DNA of 64,000 nt from Streptomyces sp. NBC_01214. GTDB taxonomy: Bacteria; Actinomycetota; Actinomycetes; Streptomycetales; Streptomycetaceae. Positions 8,860-18,337 of the stretch are shown here, piece after piece; position 1 is the stretch's first letter; every line of letters begins with the position of its first letter. The position numbers were made by a program, and so were the translations under genes. The stretch is taken from NCBI RefSeq assembly GCF_026340975.1, contig NZ_JAPEOS010000002.1:1671001-1735000 (forward strand), in the 5' to 3' direction. The notes under the pieces are model-generated. The model had not been told where the DNA came from, searched no databases, and saw only the letters and a list, made by a program, of their open reading frames with translations.

Positions 8860-10007
8860 CCACGATCGGCGTACCCGAGGACGAGCTGGAGCGGCTGCGA
8901 CCGCATGACGTCGCGCACTACCTCCGCAGCAGGGGCTGGCAGGAAGCCGGCCGGGTCCGCTATAGCCGCCGCTGGGAGAGGGACTGGGCCGGCCGGGCGC
9001 GGCGCCTGCTGCTGCCCATGGACACCGGCCTGGCGGACTTCGCGGACCGCATGGCGGATCTGGTCGGAGCACTGGCCGAGCTGGAGGCCCGGCCGCCGAC
9101 CGCCGTTGTGCAGGACTTGTGGGCGACCGGTCTCGATGTGCAGTACATCCGGACCATGCCGAGCACGCCGTCCGGCACGATCCCCGTGCAAGCGGGAGTG
9201 CTCGCCGTGACAAGCGCCCGGGACCTGCTGATGGCGGCGGCCTGCCACACCATCGAGCCGCGGCTCGTCCAGTCGCGCCGGAAGCCGCGAGCCGCGCGTG
9301 ACTTCGTGGACAGCGCCCGCTTCGGACCCACCGTGCCGGGCAGCTACATCCTGAGCGTGCAGGTGCCGCTGCCGGAACGGGACCTACAGCCGTCACTCTT
9401 CGGCGACGACCCGGAACCCTTCGCGCGGAGCGTCTCGCGCAGGATGTACCGGGCCGTGGCGGCGGCCCGCACGGCAGCCGAGGACGCGATGGACGCCGAC
9501 GACTCGGCCCCCTTCGCGGATGCCGTGGGGCAGGGCGTCTCCGCGGACCTGTGCGAGGCGCTCGCAGGCATCGGCGGGAACGACGGCCGGGGTGCGGGCA
9601 CCGCGCACGCCTTCTCGATCGACTTCGCCTGGTCGCCGAGATGGCACGTGCCGCCCATGGAATCCGTGGCGCCCTTCTCGCCCCGCCTGGTGCACGTCCT
9701 GCGCGACGGGGCCCAGGACCTGCGCCGACAGGAGCCGGAGCCCGGAGTGACGGTCATCGGCCGCTCGACCAAGCTCAAACGTGCCGCGGAGTACGGCCCC
9801 GGCGAGGTGACCGTCGAGGCGATCGTGCTCGGAGCGGAGGGCGAGGTGGGCCCGAAGCGCCAGATCCACGTGAGCCTGGCGGAGGACGAGTACACCCGTG
9901 CCACCGATGCCCATGCGCAGGGCCGGACGCTCAAGATCGAAGGCGATCTCGCACGCCGGGGCACCTATTACGAGCTGACCCGCATCACCGCCTTCGACGT
10001 GCTGTGA
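8856..10007 (+). CDS. Uncharacterised protein coupled to DUF4365
   Basis: 383 aa, family not recognised. It starts in a 4-bp ATGA overlap with the DUF4365 gene. The N-terminal ~100 residues are charged and helix-rich, with an RYSRRWERDWAGR segment. The middle is alanine-rich with acidic patches. The last ~75 residues are strand-rich (VTVEAIVLGAEG ... TLKIEGDLARRGTYYELTRI) and look like a small beta-barrel or OB-type fold. There are no transmembrane segments or signal peptide. The coupling to a putative nuclease and the position before drmD suggest a defence accessory role, but no activity can be named. Confidence 0.6.
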   Translation: MTTIGVPEDELERLRPHDVAHYLRSRGWQEAGRVRYSRRWERDWAGRARRLLLPMDTGLADFADRMADLVGALAELEARPPTAVVQDLWATGLDVQYIRTMPSTPSGTIPVQAGVLAVTSARDLLMAAACHTIEPRLVQSRRKPRAARDFVDSARFGPTVPGSYILSVQVPLPERDLQPSLFGDDPEPFARSVSRRMYRAVAAARTAAEDAMDADDSAPFADAVGQGVSADLCEALAGIGGNDGRGAGTAHAFSIDFAWSPRWHVPPMESVAPFSPRLVHVLRDGAQDLRRQEPEPGVTVIGRSTKLKRAAEYGPGEVTVEAIVLGAEGEVGPKRQIHVSLAEDEYTRATDAHAQGRTLKIEGDLARRGTYYELTRITAFDVL

Positions 10008-10134
10008 CGGCCCGGCCGCAGCCGGTGCACCGAAGTTCCACGAGCGTGGCCGGGCGGGCTTTCGTACGTGTTTGAATGACTGTGATTGACGTGAAAATCG
10101 CCCTCACGGGGCGGTATGGAGGGGCGGAGACCCG

Positions 10135-13100
10135 ATGACGACGCCGACCACCGACCTGGCGGGGGTGGCGCAGCGGGCGGTACGCCGCCGCGCCGACGCG
10201 CAGGACCACACCGCCGTACCCGAGATCAGCGATCTCGTCGAGGTCCGCGGGCAGCGCTGGGTCGTGGCCGACGTCGATCACGGCACGGGTTCCGCGGCGA
10301 TCAGCGCGCCCGGCACCCTCGTCACGCTCAACAGCGTCGAGGACGGCCGTTACAACGACACCCTCTCCGTCATCTGGGAGATCGAACCCGGCCGCCGCCG
10401 TCTCTTCGCCGGCTCCCTCCCCGAGGTCACCGCGGAGCGCTTCGACCCGCCGGAGCGCCTGGCCGCCTTCCTGGACGCCGTCCGGTGGTCCGCGGTCACC
10501 TCGGCCGACGTGCGTACCCTCCAGGCGCCCTTCCGTTCCGGCGTCGCCGTCGAGCCGTACCAGCTCGAACCCGTCTCCCGGGCCGTGGCCGCGCCCCGCG
10601 TGAACCTGCTCCTCGCGGACGACGTCGGCCTCGGCAAGACCATCGAGGCGGGCCTGGTCGCGCTGGAGCTGATCCTCCGCAACCGTGCTCACAAGATCAT
10701 GATCGTCTGTCCGGCCGGCCTCACCGTGAAGTGGCGTGACGAGATGGCCGAGAAGTTCGGCCTCGACTTCACGATCATCGACTCCGAGCGGGCCGCCGCG
10801 GTCCGCCGCACCCACGGCAGCGCCGCGAACCCCTTCAACATCCACCCGCGGTGCATCGTGAGCCTGCCCTGGCTGCGCGGCCCGAAGGCCCAGCGGCTGC
10901 TCGCCGAGGTGCTCCCCGCCCAGGACGCCGAAGCGGTCGTCCCCGGAAAGCGCGCCTTCGACCTGCTCATCCTCGACGAGGCCCACCACGTGGCGCCCTC
11001 CGCGCCCAAGCAGTACTACCCCGTCGACTCCCAGCAGACGAAGCTGATCCGCCGGCTCGCCCCGCACTTCGAGCACCGGCTGTTCCTGTCGGCGACCCCG
11101 CACAACGGCTACCAGCAGTCGTACACGGCCCTCCTGGAGATCATCGACAACCAGCGCTTCGCGCGCGGCGTCGAGCCGGACCCGCAGGCCGTCGAGGACA
11201 CCGTCGTCCGCCGCCTCAAGACCGACATCCGCGACCCGGAGACCGGCGAGCGCCGCTTCCTGGAGCGGAAGACCACGTCGCTGCCCGTCGAGTACACCGA
11301 GGACGAGCGCCGCATCCACGCCCTGCTCAAGGAGTACGCCCAGCTCCGCCGGGCCAAGCTCGGCACCCGCTTCAAGGGCGGCCGCAAGGCGGCCGACCTG
11401 GTCACCCTGCTGCTCAAGAAGCGGCTGTTCTCCTCGCCCGACGCCTTCGCCCGCACCATCGAGGTCTACCTGGAGACGCTGCGGACCAAGAAGCAGCAGG
11501 CGGCCGAGGAGGTCGAGGACTGGCAGGAGACCTTCTTCGACGATTACGCGGACTACGACGACGAGCCCCTCGCCGAGGCCGAGGACGACGCCATCGCCCG
11601 CGCCACGACCCTCCAGCCCGGCACCGACGGCGACGAGTCGGCCCTGCTGGAGCAGATGCGCGAGTGGGCCCAGCGCCACCAGGCGCAGGCCGACTCCAAG
11701 GCCCGCGAGCTGATCACCTACCTGAAGGCCAACTGCCTGGCCGAGGGCGGGCACTGGCTCAACGAGCGCGTCGTCGTCTTCACCGAGTACCGCGACACCC
11801 AGGTCTGGCTCCAGAACCTGCTGCGCGACCACGGACTCGGCGGCGACCGCGTCGCCCTCCTGCACGGCGGTCTGAACGCCGAGGACCGGGAGCAGCTCCG
11901 CCTGGCCTTCCAGGCGGAGCCCACCGAGAACCCGGTACGCATCCTGCTGGCCACCGACGCGGCCAGCGAGGGCATCGACCTCCAGCGGCACTGCCACCGG
12001 CTGGTCAACTACGACATCCCCTTCAACCCCAACAAGCTCGAACAGCGTATCGGCCGCATCGACCGCTACGGCCAGCTCACCGCCCCGGAGGTCGTGCACT
12101 TCGTCGGCAGCGGCTACGAGAAGAGCACCGACACCTACGAGGCCGACCTCGAATTCCTGGCCCGGGTGGCGGTGAAGGTAGCCCGCATGGAAGAGGACCT
12201 CGGCAAGGTCAACGCCGTCCTCGCCGACGCCGTGCAGCGCCGGATGACCGGCGACCTCGGCACCGACTTCGACGTGGAGCGCGCCGAGGTCTACGCCGGC
12301 CGCAAGGCCAGGAAGGGCGGCGGGAACGTCGCCGCCGAGCGCGACGCCCAGGCCCAGGCCCAGCGCCTGAGCGAGCAGGTCGCGGGCACGGTGGACTCCC
12401 TCGGCATCACCCCCGAACGGATCGCCCGCGTGGTCTCCACCGCGCTGCCGCTCGCCCGCCAGCAGGACATCCGGCCCGTCCTCGACGAAAAGGACGGCGC
12501 CGACGGCTTCTACGAGGTCCCCACCCTCACCGGTTCCTGGGAGCGGGCCTCCCACGGCCTCGCCGACAAGCTGCGCCCCGAGATCCGGCGCCCGGTCACC
12601 TTCGAGGCGGCCAAGCTCAAGGACAGCCACGGCAAGGACCGCGACGACGTCGTCCTCGCCCACCTCGGGCACCCCCTCGTCGCCATGTCCACCCGGCTGC
12701 TGCGCGCCGCCGTGTGGAACAAGGAGCAGATCGACCTCGCCCGCGTCAGCGCCGTGATCAGCGACCACCCCGAACTGGAGACGACCCTCGTCGGCGCCTT
12801 CGCCCGGTTCGTCCTCGTCGGCGCCGACGGCGTGCGCCTGCACGAGGAGATCCTCCAGGCGGGCGGCTGGCTCCGCGAGGCGGAGGGTGCGGGTCAGCCC
12901 CGCTTCAGCCGCCTGGAGAAGACCACCACGGTCCGCGACATCCTCGACGACGCTTTCGCCGACCACGCCACCCAGGCCGCCCCGGTCCTGCGCGGCAAGC
13001 TCGCCGATGCCTGGCCGCACGTGAGCGAGGGTCTTGTCTCGGCCCTGGAATGGCGGGCCCGCAACCGCCAGACCGCACTGGAGACCCGTCTGGAGACCCG

Positions 13101-13395
13101 CCGCCGCGTCGAGGCCGAGCGGATCACCGCCCAGATCGACCGCTTCCGCGAGTCCCTGCGCCGGGCCATCGGCAAGCCTGCGGAGCAGGAGGAGGTCGGC
13201 CAGATGGAGCTGGCCTTCGACGAGGTCGAGCAGCAGCGCCGGGACCGCGAGAACTGGGAGCAGCGCCGGGACGCGCTGGAGAGCGAGAAGCAGCGCGAGC
13301 TCGCCGCCATCGCCGCCCGCTACGAGCGGCCCAAGGCCCTGCTGTTCCCCGTCGCCGTCGTCTTCGTCGTTCCCCGCCGGGAGGCCGTGAAGTGA
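10135..13395 (+). CDS. drmD: DISARM class 1 SNF2-like helicase DrmD
   Basis: 1086 aa. A short N-terminal SH3-like segment (LVEVRGQRWVVADV) is followed by a full superfamily 2 SNF2-type ATPase: LADDVGLGKTIEAG at about residue 160, LLILDEAHH at about 278, SATPHNG at about 317, VVFTEYRDT at about 547, LLATDAASEGIDL at about 603 and QRIGRIDRYGQ at about 636. The ~400-residue C-terminal part is charged with predicted coiled coil (RRRVEAERITAQIDRFRESL region). DrmD defines class 1 DISARM and is thought to translocate on or remodel DNA. The start ATG 10135 follows CGGAG. The stop overlaps the methylase start by GTGA. Confidence 0.9.
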   Translation: MTTPTTDLAGVAQRAVRRRADAQDHTAVPEISDLVEVRGQRWVVADVDHGTGSAAISAPGTLVTLNSVEDGRYNDTLSVIWEIEPGRRRLFAGSLPEVTAERFDPPERLAAFLDAVRWSAVTSADVRTLQAPFRSGVAVEPYQLEPVSRAVAAPRVNLLLADDVGLGKTIEAGLVALELILRNRAHKIMIVCPAGLTVKWRDEMAEKFGLDFTIIDSERAAAVRRTHGSAANPFNIHPRCIVSLPWLRGPKAQRLLAEVLPAQDAEAVVPGKRAFDLLILDEAHHVAPSAPKQYYPVDSQQTKLIRRLAPHFEHRLFLSATPHNGYQQSYTALLEIIDNQRFARGVEPDPQAVEDTVVRRLKTDIRDPETGERRFLERKTTSLPVEYTEDERRIHALLKEYAQLRRAKLGTRFKGGRKAADLVTLLLKKRLFSSPDAFARTIEVYLETLRTKKQQAAEEVEDWQETFFDDYADYDDEPLAEAEDDAIARATTLQPGTDGDESALLEQMREWAQRHQAQADSKARELITYLKANCLAEGGHWLNERVVVFTEYRDTQVWLQNLLRDHGLGGDRVALLHGGLNAEDREQLRLAFQAEPTENPVRILLATDAASEGIDLQRHCHRLVNYDIPFNPNKLEQRIGRIDRYGQLTAPEVVHFVGSGYEKSTDTYEADLEFLARVAVKVARMEEDLGKVNAVLADAVQRRMTGDLGTDFDVERAEVYAGRKARKGGGNVAAERDAQAQAQRLSEQVAGTVDSLGITPERIARVVSTALPLARQQDIRPVLDEKDGADGFYEVPTLTGSWERASHGLADKLRPEIRRPVTFEAAKLKDSHGKDRDDVVLAHLGHPLVAMSTRLLRAAVWNKEQIDLARVSAVISDHPELETTLVGAFARFVLVGADGVRLHEEILQAGGWLREAEGAGQPRFSRLEKTTTVRDILDDAFADHATQAAPVLRGKLADAWPHVSEGLVSALEWRARNRQTALETRLETRRRVEAERITAQIDRFRESLRRAIGKPAEQEEVGQMELAFDEVEQQRRDRENWEQRRDALESEKQRELAAIAARYERPKALLFPVAVVFVVPRREAVK

Positions 13396-16300
13396 GCACC
13401 ACCCACCGTACGAACACGGGCCGCGGCAAGACCTGGAGCGGAGCCCCCGCCCCCGACGGCCGGCAGGACCACCTGGACTGGCTCAGCCTGGTCGACGTAT
13501 CCGGCCCCTTCCTGACCCTGCCCGTCCTGCTCAAGACCTGGCCGCAGCTCGACTCGATCGACAAGCCGCTACGGGCCCGACTGCGCTACGAGCACGGCGT
13601 CTGGCAGTCGGATCCGGCGGCCGGGCAGGGGGCATGGACGGACTTCGTCCTGAACGAGCTCCTGGGCTGGGGCGACGCGCTGCGCGAGGGCACGGAGTTC
13701 TCCGAGGCACTCGCCGTGGACGTCCCCGAGCACGACGAGCGCATCGCCCCCACCTTCGCCCTCCTCGAACCGGGCAGCACCGCCCAGGACACGGCCGGAC
13801 TCGTCGCCGACTGCGCCATCCTCGGCATGACCGTCCCCGCGGGCCGCCACCCGTCCCAGCGCATTCCGGGCTCGGCCTGGGCGGCGACCCCGGTCGACCG
13901 CATGGCACACCTGTGCCGCCACCACGGCGTGGAGCTCGGCCTGGTGACGGACGGCCGCTGGTGGACCCTCGTGTGGGCGCCGCGCGGCGGTGTCACGACG
14001 TCGGCGCTCTTCGACACGGTCGCCTGGACCGAGCCGGTCGAACGGGTCGTCGTACGCGCCTTCCTCTCCCTGCTCAGCCGCCGCCGCTTCTTCGCCGTCG
14101 AGGACGCGGAGATGCTGCTGCCGCTGCTGAAGGAGTCCCTGGACAGCCAGGAGGACGTCACCGACGCCCTCGGCGTGCAGGTCCGCCAGGCGGTGGAACT
14201 GCTGGTGGAGGCCATCGGCCGCGCCGACGTCACCGAGCGCGCGCGGGGCGGCAACGGCCTGGCCGACGTACCGGCCCAGGACGTCTATCGCGGTGCCGTC
14301 GCCGTCATGATGCGGGTCGTCTTCCTCCTCTTTGCGGAGGAGCGCGGGCTGCTGCCGAGCGACAACGAGCTGTACGTACAGGCCTATTCGGCCGGCCGGC
14401 TCTGCCAGGAGCTGGAGGACCGGGCGCGGGAGACGACCGAGGACGACCTGGAACAGACGGGGGTCGGCTGGCACCGGCTCATCGCGCTGTTCAACGCGGT
14501 GTACGGGGGAGTGGACCACCCGGCGCTGCGGATGCACGCGTACGACGGCTCGATCTTCGACCCGAACTCCTTCCCGTGGCTGGAGGGTCGGGGCACGGCG
14601 GACGGCGATCCGACGGACCCGCTGCCCATCGACGACCGGACCGTCCTGCACATGCTCCAGTCGGTGCAGCACGTCTGGATCGGCACGGGCAAGAAGCGGG
14701 AGCGGCGCCGGCTGACCTTCCGGACACTGGACGTCGAGCAGATCGGCTACGTGTACGAGGGCCTCCTCTCGTACCAGGGCCGCCGCGCCGAGGACACCAT
14801 CGTGGGCCTCGTCGGCAAGGCGGGCCTGGAGGCGGAGGTGCTGCTGACCCGGCTGGAGGCGCTGGCCCGTACGGAGGGCGAGGGGCTGGGGGCGGTGCTG
14901 GCGGAGGAGTACAACAAGACGACGGGGCTGGGCAGCGCGGCCAAGGTGACGAAGCTGCTGGAGCCGCTGTCGGATGTGGAGCGGGCCGCGGCGCGGAGCA
15001 AGCTACTGGCGGCGACGGGCAGCGACACCGAACTGACGGACCGGCTGCTGCCGTTCTATCGCCTGATCCGGCGTGACCTGCGGGACCTGCCGGTGGTGAT
15101 CGGCGCGGGTGGGCTGTACGTGACGGAGTCCTCGCTCCGGAAGAACACGGGGACGCACTACACCCCGAAGTCCCTGGCCCAGCAGGTCGCAGACGGCGCG
15201 CTGGAGCCTCTCGTCTACGAGTACGGCCCGCTCCAGACGGCGGACCGGAACCAGTGGCGGCCCAAGTCCTCGACGGACATTCTGAAGCTGAAGGTCGCGG
15301 ACATCGCGATGGGCTCGGCGGCGTTCCTGGTGGCTGCGTGCCGCTACCTGGCGGGCGCGCTGGTGGAGGCGTGGAGCCGCGAGGGCGATGCGCGGGCACT
15401 GGCCTACCTGGAGGCGGCGGACTCCCTGTCGACGTCGGCGGTGGAGGCCGAGGCCGAGCCGGTGATGGTGGAGGCGCGTCGGCAGATCATCGAACACTGC
15501 CTGTACGGCGTGGACATCAACCCGATGGCCGTGGAGATGGCGAAGCTGTCCCTGTGGCTGGTCTCCATGGACCGGGACCGGCCGTTCACGTTCCTGGACG
15601 ACCGCCTGGTGGCGGGCGACTCGCTGCTGGGCATCACGTCGGTGGAGCAGCTGGAGGCCATGCACCTGGATCCGGTGCGGGGCCGTCGCATTCACGGCGA
15701 CGGCATCGACTTCACAGGTGGCGTGCGGCGGGTCATCGCGGAGGTAGCGGAGGAGCGCCGCAAGCTGGCCGGCATCCCGGGCACGGGCCTGGAGGAGCTG
15801 GAACAGAAGCGCGCCATGCTGGCCTCGGTGCGGGAGAAAACCCGCCAGGCGAGCGTCTTCGCGGACCTGGTGGTGGGCGCGGCGCTGGCCGGTGCGGGCC
15901 GGGCAGAGAAGGACCAGGACCAGCTGTCGTTCGCCGCGGTGACGGCGGCGCACGCGGTGTCCGACGCGGGGGACGACGAGGAGCTGGCTGCTGCCGAGCT
16001 GGGGCGGGCGGAGACGCTGGCGCGGGGTTGGCTGGCCACGGGCAAGCCGGCGGGCGCGTTCGAGCGGGAGCCGGTTCATTTGCCGCTGGTGTTCCCGGAG
16101 GTCTGGGAGGAGCGGGGCGGTTTCGACGCGGTAGTCGGGAATCCGCCATTCCTGGGCGGAAAGAAGTTGACGGGCGCATCGGGAGAATCTTATCGAGAGT
16201 ATCTCGTGAAGGAGATTGGGTGCGGCGCGCGAGGAAGTGCCGATCTGGTGGCCTACTTCCTCCTCCGGGCTAATGATTTGCTGAGCGACATTGGTCAAAT

Positions 16301-17591
16301 CGGCGTGATTGCAACGAACACTCTGGCTCAGGGTGACACTCGGGAGGTCGGGCTTGATCAGCTCATTTCTTGGGGAGTGGAGATTCGGCAATCAGTCAAA
16401 AGTTCTCCCTGGCCGTCTCGGAGCGCCGTACTGGAATATTGTGCGGTGTGGGCAAGTAGATCAGTTGTTGCTGAAGCCGGACTGCGGATAGCGGATGGGG
16501 TGCCTGTTCCGGGCATCACTTCGTCTCTCGACGCTGAATCCCGCGTGGTCGGCGCAGCGCATAGGCTCGCTGAGAACCAGGGCCTAGCCTTCATCGGATC
16601 ATATGTCCTTGGCTTGGGTTTCACTCTTTCGCCTGAGGAGGCTCAGGAACTGCTTGCCGAGGATGAAAGATACCGGGATGTGCTGTTCCCGTACCTTAAC
16701 GGCCAAGATCTAAACTCTCGGCCAGACAGCTCGCCAAGTCGCTGGGTGATTAATTTTCACGACTGGAGTGAGGGTGAGGCCAAGAAATATCCCAAAGCGT
16801 ATGATCGGGTGCTAAGGCTGGTGAAGCCGGAGCGAGATAGAAACAACCGTAAGGTTTACCGCGAACGCTGGTGGCAGTACGCCGAAAAACTTCCTGCGAT
16901 GCAGAGGGCTATTGCAGGGATGAGTCGAGTTTTGGTGATCACGCGGGTCAGTAAGGTTGTTATGCCGGTGCTGGTTCCGACTGGGCAGGTTATGAGCGAA
17001 GCGACCGTGATCGTTGCTAGTGACGACGTGGCGATGCTGGCGTTCATGAGTAGCTCGGCTCACTACTGGTGGGCAATTAGTCGATCATCGACAATGAAGG
17101 GTGATCTTCGGTATGCGCCGACTGATGTCTTTGGAACGCTGGCGCGCCCTTCGCTGACGGAACCCCTTCGCTGCCTGGGCAGCCAGCTGGATGTACGTCG
17201 CCGAGCCATCATGCTTGAACGAGGTGGCCTCACCGTGACCTACAACCTGCTCCATGACGAGAGCTGCATGGACGTTGACATCGTCGAACTCCGCGAGATC
17301 CACCGAGGCATTGACGAAGAGGTTGCCCGTGCCTACGGCTGGGACGACCTCCTGAGTCAGCCAGGCGGGCTTGATCACGGGTTCCATGACACCCGGCAGG
17401 GGCCCCGTTATACCGTCGGCCCGGTCGTCCGGCAGGAGATTCTTGACCGGCTGCTCGAAGAGAACCAGCGGCGTTACGCGGCCGAAGTCGCCGCCGGTCT
17501 GCATGACAAGAAGGGCGCCAAGAAGAAGGTGGCGGCCCCGGCCCAGCGAAAGTCGAAGCCTCCGGTGGAGGAGCCGCCGAGCCTGTTCTGA
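13392..17591 (+). CDS. drmMI: DISARM class 1 adenine DNA methyltransferase DrmMI
   Basis: The GTG at 13392 overlaps the drmD stop and has GGGAGG 7 nt upstream; the long in-frame extension further upstream is a shadow of drmD. 1399 aa, Eco57I/PglX-like. The SAM motif is VADIAMGSAAFL at about residue 635, followed by GVDINPMAVEMAKLSLWL at about 706 and the catalytic NPPF at about 916 (gamma-type N6-adenine methylase). It would mark host DNA so that DISARM spares self. From about 16150 to 17230, directly after NPPF, the base composition drops sharply and codon use changes. This is where the target-recognition region should lie, so the specificity module may have been exchanged by recombination. 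Confidence 0.9.
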   Translation: MSTTHRTNTGRGKTWSGAPAPDGRQDHLDWLSLVDVSGPFLTLPVLLKTWPQLDSIDKPLRARLRYEHGVWQSDPAAGQGAWTDFVLNELLGWGDALREGTEFSEALAVDVPEHDERIAPTFALLEPGSTAQDTAGLVADCAILGMTVPAGRHPSQRIPGSAWAATPVDRMAHLCRHHGVELGLVTDGRWWTLVWAPRGGVTTSALFDTVAWTEPVERVVVRAFLSLLSRRRFFAVEDAEMLLPLLKESLDSQEDVTDALGVQVRQAVELLVEAIGRADVTERARGGNGLADVPAQDVYRGAVAVMMRVVFLLFAEERGLLPSDNELYVQAYSAGRLCQELEDRARETTEDDLEQTGVGWHRLIALFNAVYGGVDHPALRMHAYDGSIFDPNSFPWLEGRGTADGDPTDPLPIDDRTVLHMLQSVQHVWIGTGKKRERRRLTFRTLDVEQIGYVYEGLLSYQGRRAEDTIVGLVGKAGLEAEVLLTRLEALARTEGEGLGAVLAEEYNKTTGLGSAAKVTKLLEPLSDVERAAARSKLLAATGSDTELTDRLLPFYRLIRRDLRDLPVVIGAGGLYVTESSLRKNTGTHYTPKSLAQQVADGALEPLVYEYGPLQTADRNQWRPKSSTDILKLKVADIAMGSAAFLVAACRYLAGALVEAWSREGDARALAYLEAADSLSTSAVEAEAEPVMVEARRQIIEHCLYGVDINPMAVEMAKLSLWLVSMDRDRPFTFLDDRLVAGDSLLGITSVEQLEAMHLDPVRGRRIHGDGIDFTGGVRRVIAEVAEERRKLAGIPGTGLEELEQKRAMLASVREKTRQASVFADLVVGAALAGAGRAEKDQDQLSFAAVTAAHAVSDAGDDEELAAAELGRAETLARGWLATGKPAGAFEREPVHLPLVFPEVWEERGGFDAVVGNPPFLGGKKLTGASGESYREYLVKEIGCGARGSADLVAYFLLRANDLLSDIGQIGVIATNTLAQGDTREVGLDQLISWGVEIRQSVKSSPWPSRSAVLEYCAVWASRSVVAEAGLRIADGVPVPGITSSLDAESRVVGAAHRLAENQGLAFIGSYVLGLGFTLSPEEAQELLAEDERYRDVLFPYLNGQDLNSRPDSSPSRWVINFHDWSEGEAKKYPKAYDRVLRLVKPERDRNNRKVYRERWWQYAEKLPAMQRAIAGMSRVLVITRVSKVVMPVLVPTGQVMSEATVIVASDDVAMLAFMSSSAHYWWAISRSSTMKGDLRYAPTDVFGTLARPSLTEPLRCLGSQLDVRRRAIMLERGGLTVTYNLLHDESCMDVDIVELREIHRGIDEEVARAYGWDDLLSQPGGLDHGFHDTRQGPRYTVGPVVRQEILDRLLEENQRRYAAEVAAGLHDKKGAKKKVAAPAQRKSKPPVEEPPSLF

Positions 17592-17619
17592 CGGCAAGGG
17601 CGGGGGCGCGGTGGGCCGG

Positions 17620-17850
17620 TCAGCGCCAGTGGCGTACCGGTCCGCCGCCGGCATTACGGTCGCGGGCCACCTTGATCGCGACCCACGGGCCCAGAACGAA
17701 GACGTTCCCGTCCTCGAACTCCAGCCGTTTCCGCCGCCCCCGCAACTCCCTTACATCCCGCACCCGGTGCGGAATTCCGCCCACGGCGATCACATCCCCT
17801 CGCCGCACCCCATCGGGCATGACCTCCAGGGTCTGCATCATGCGCTGCAT
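17620..17850 (-). CDS. Small hypothetical protein (76 aa)
   Basis: Last gene of a leftward three-gene operon. The ATG at 17850 has AGGAGG 6-7 nt upstream. It is basic and strand-rich (IAVGGIPHRVRDVRELRGRRKRLEFEDG is the central beta-like part), resembling small KOW/SH3-like proteins of Streptomyces regulator loci. Function unknown. It converges on drmMI with a 28-bp gap. Confidence 0.55.
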   Translation of the reverse strand: MQRMMQTLEVMPDGVRRGDVIAVGGIPHRVRDVRELRGRRKRLEFEDGNVFVLGPWVAIKVARDRNAGGGPVRHWR

Positions 17851-17861
17851 GTCCAGACCTC

Positions 17862-17999
17862 CTACCGCCGAGGCGCAAGGCTTCGCTTGTTGGCCTCGCG
17901 GACCTTGGCCAGGAGTGCCTCATGGCAAGTGACGCCGACCGTGGCGTCTTCGGCCGAGTCGGTCTCCTCCTCCGGCTCGGGCGCTGACTCCTCGGTCAC
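17862..17999 (-). CDS. Very small acidic hypothetical protein (45 aa)
   Basis: The GTG start at 17999 overlaps the stop of the 75-aa upstream gene (GTGA). The TAG at 17862 is followed after 1 nt by the AGGAGG serving the next gene. The first third is a run of Glu/Asp (TEESAPEPEEETDS); the rest is neutral then basic. Its tight coupling on both sides is the evidence that it is real; no family is recognised. Confidence 0.5.
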   Translation of the reverse strand: MTEESAPEPEEETDSAEDATVGVTCHEALLAKVREANKRSLAPRR

Positions 18000-18223
18000 T
18001 GGGCGCACTTCCTCAGGGCTGCCGCCAACTTCCACGCCACATCAGCCCGGCAGCAACCGAGTTCCACCAGTGGCGACAGGTAGTCGCTCGTCAGCGACAC
18101 CAGATCCACCCCGAGCGACGGCAGCACCACATCCACCCCCGCCAACGCCTCGCGCAACTCGTCCCGTGCCGCCTCTGCCTCCCGCATCTTCTCCGCCGAG
18201 CGCACGCTCATGCCCGCGTTCAT
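17996..18223 (-). CDS. Small hypothetical protein (75 aa)
   Basis: First gene of the leftward trio, with ATG 18223 and GGAGG 8 nt upstream. It is helical: a charged N-terminal half (SAEKMREAEAARDELREAL) suggests a coiled coil, and the C-terminal half resembles small conserved proteins found beside XRE/DUF397 pairs in Streptomyces. It is divergent from the XRE regulator across a 114-bp intergenic region with a palindrome. Confidence 0.6.
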   Translation of the reverse strand: MNAGMSVRSAEKMREAEAARDELREALAGVDVVLPSLGVDLVSLTSDYLSPLVELGCCRADVAWKLAAALRKCAQ

Positions 18224-18272
18224 GTCCGCCTGCCTCCTTGCCGATCACTGTCTTTCAGCGATGAGCATGGAG

Positions 18273-18286
18273 GCGTAGCGCTACGC
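18273..18286. promoter_or_regulatory. 14-bp perfect palindrome in divergent promoter region
   Basis: GCGTAGCGCTACGC at 18273-18286 lies midway between the small-gene operon (start 18223) and the XRE gene (start 18338). Position and symmetry suit an operator for the adjacent XRE dimer. Inference from position. Confidence 0.5.
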
Positions 18287-18337
18287 TCACCAGGGGTAAC
18301 GGTTTTCGGAGCATCGGAACGAAAACGGGAGTCGCCA

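Noticed and set aside
10851..13391. Long + strand ORF running ahead of drmMI in the same frame
   Set aside because: It is the shadow frame of drmD; the Arg/Pro-rich translation has no domain, and GTG 13392 with GGGAGG is the real methylase start.
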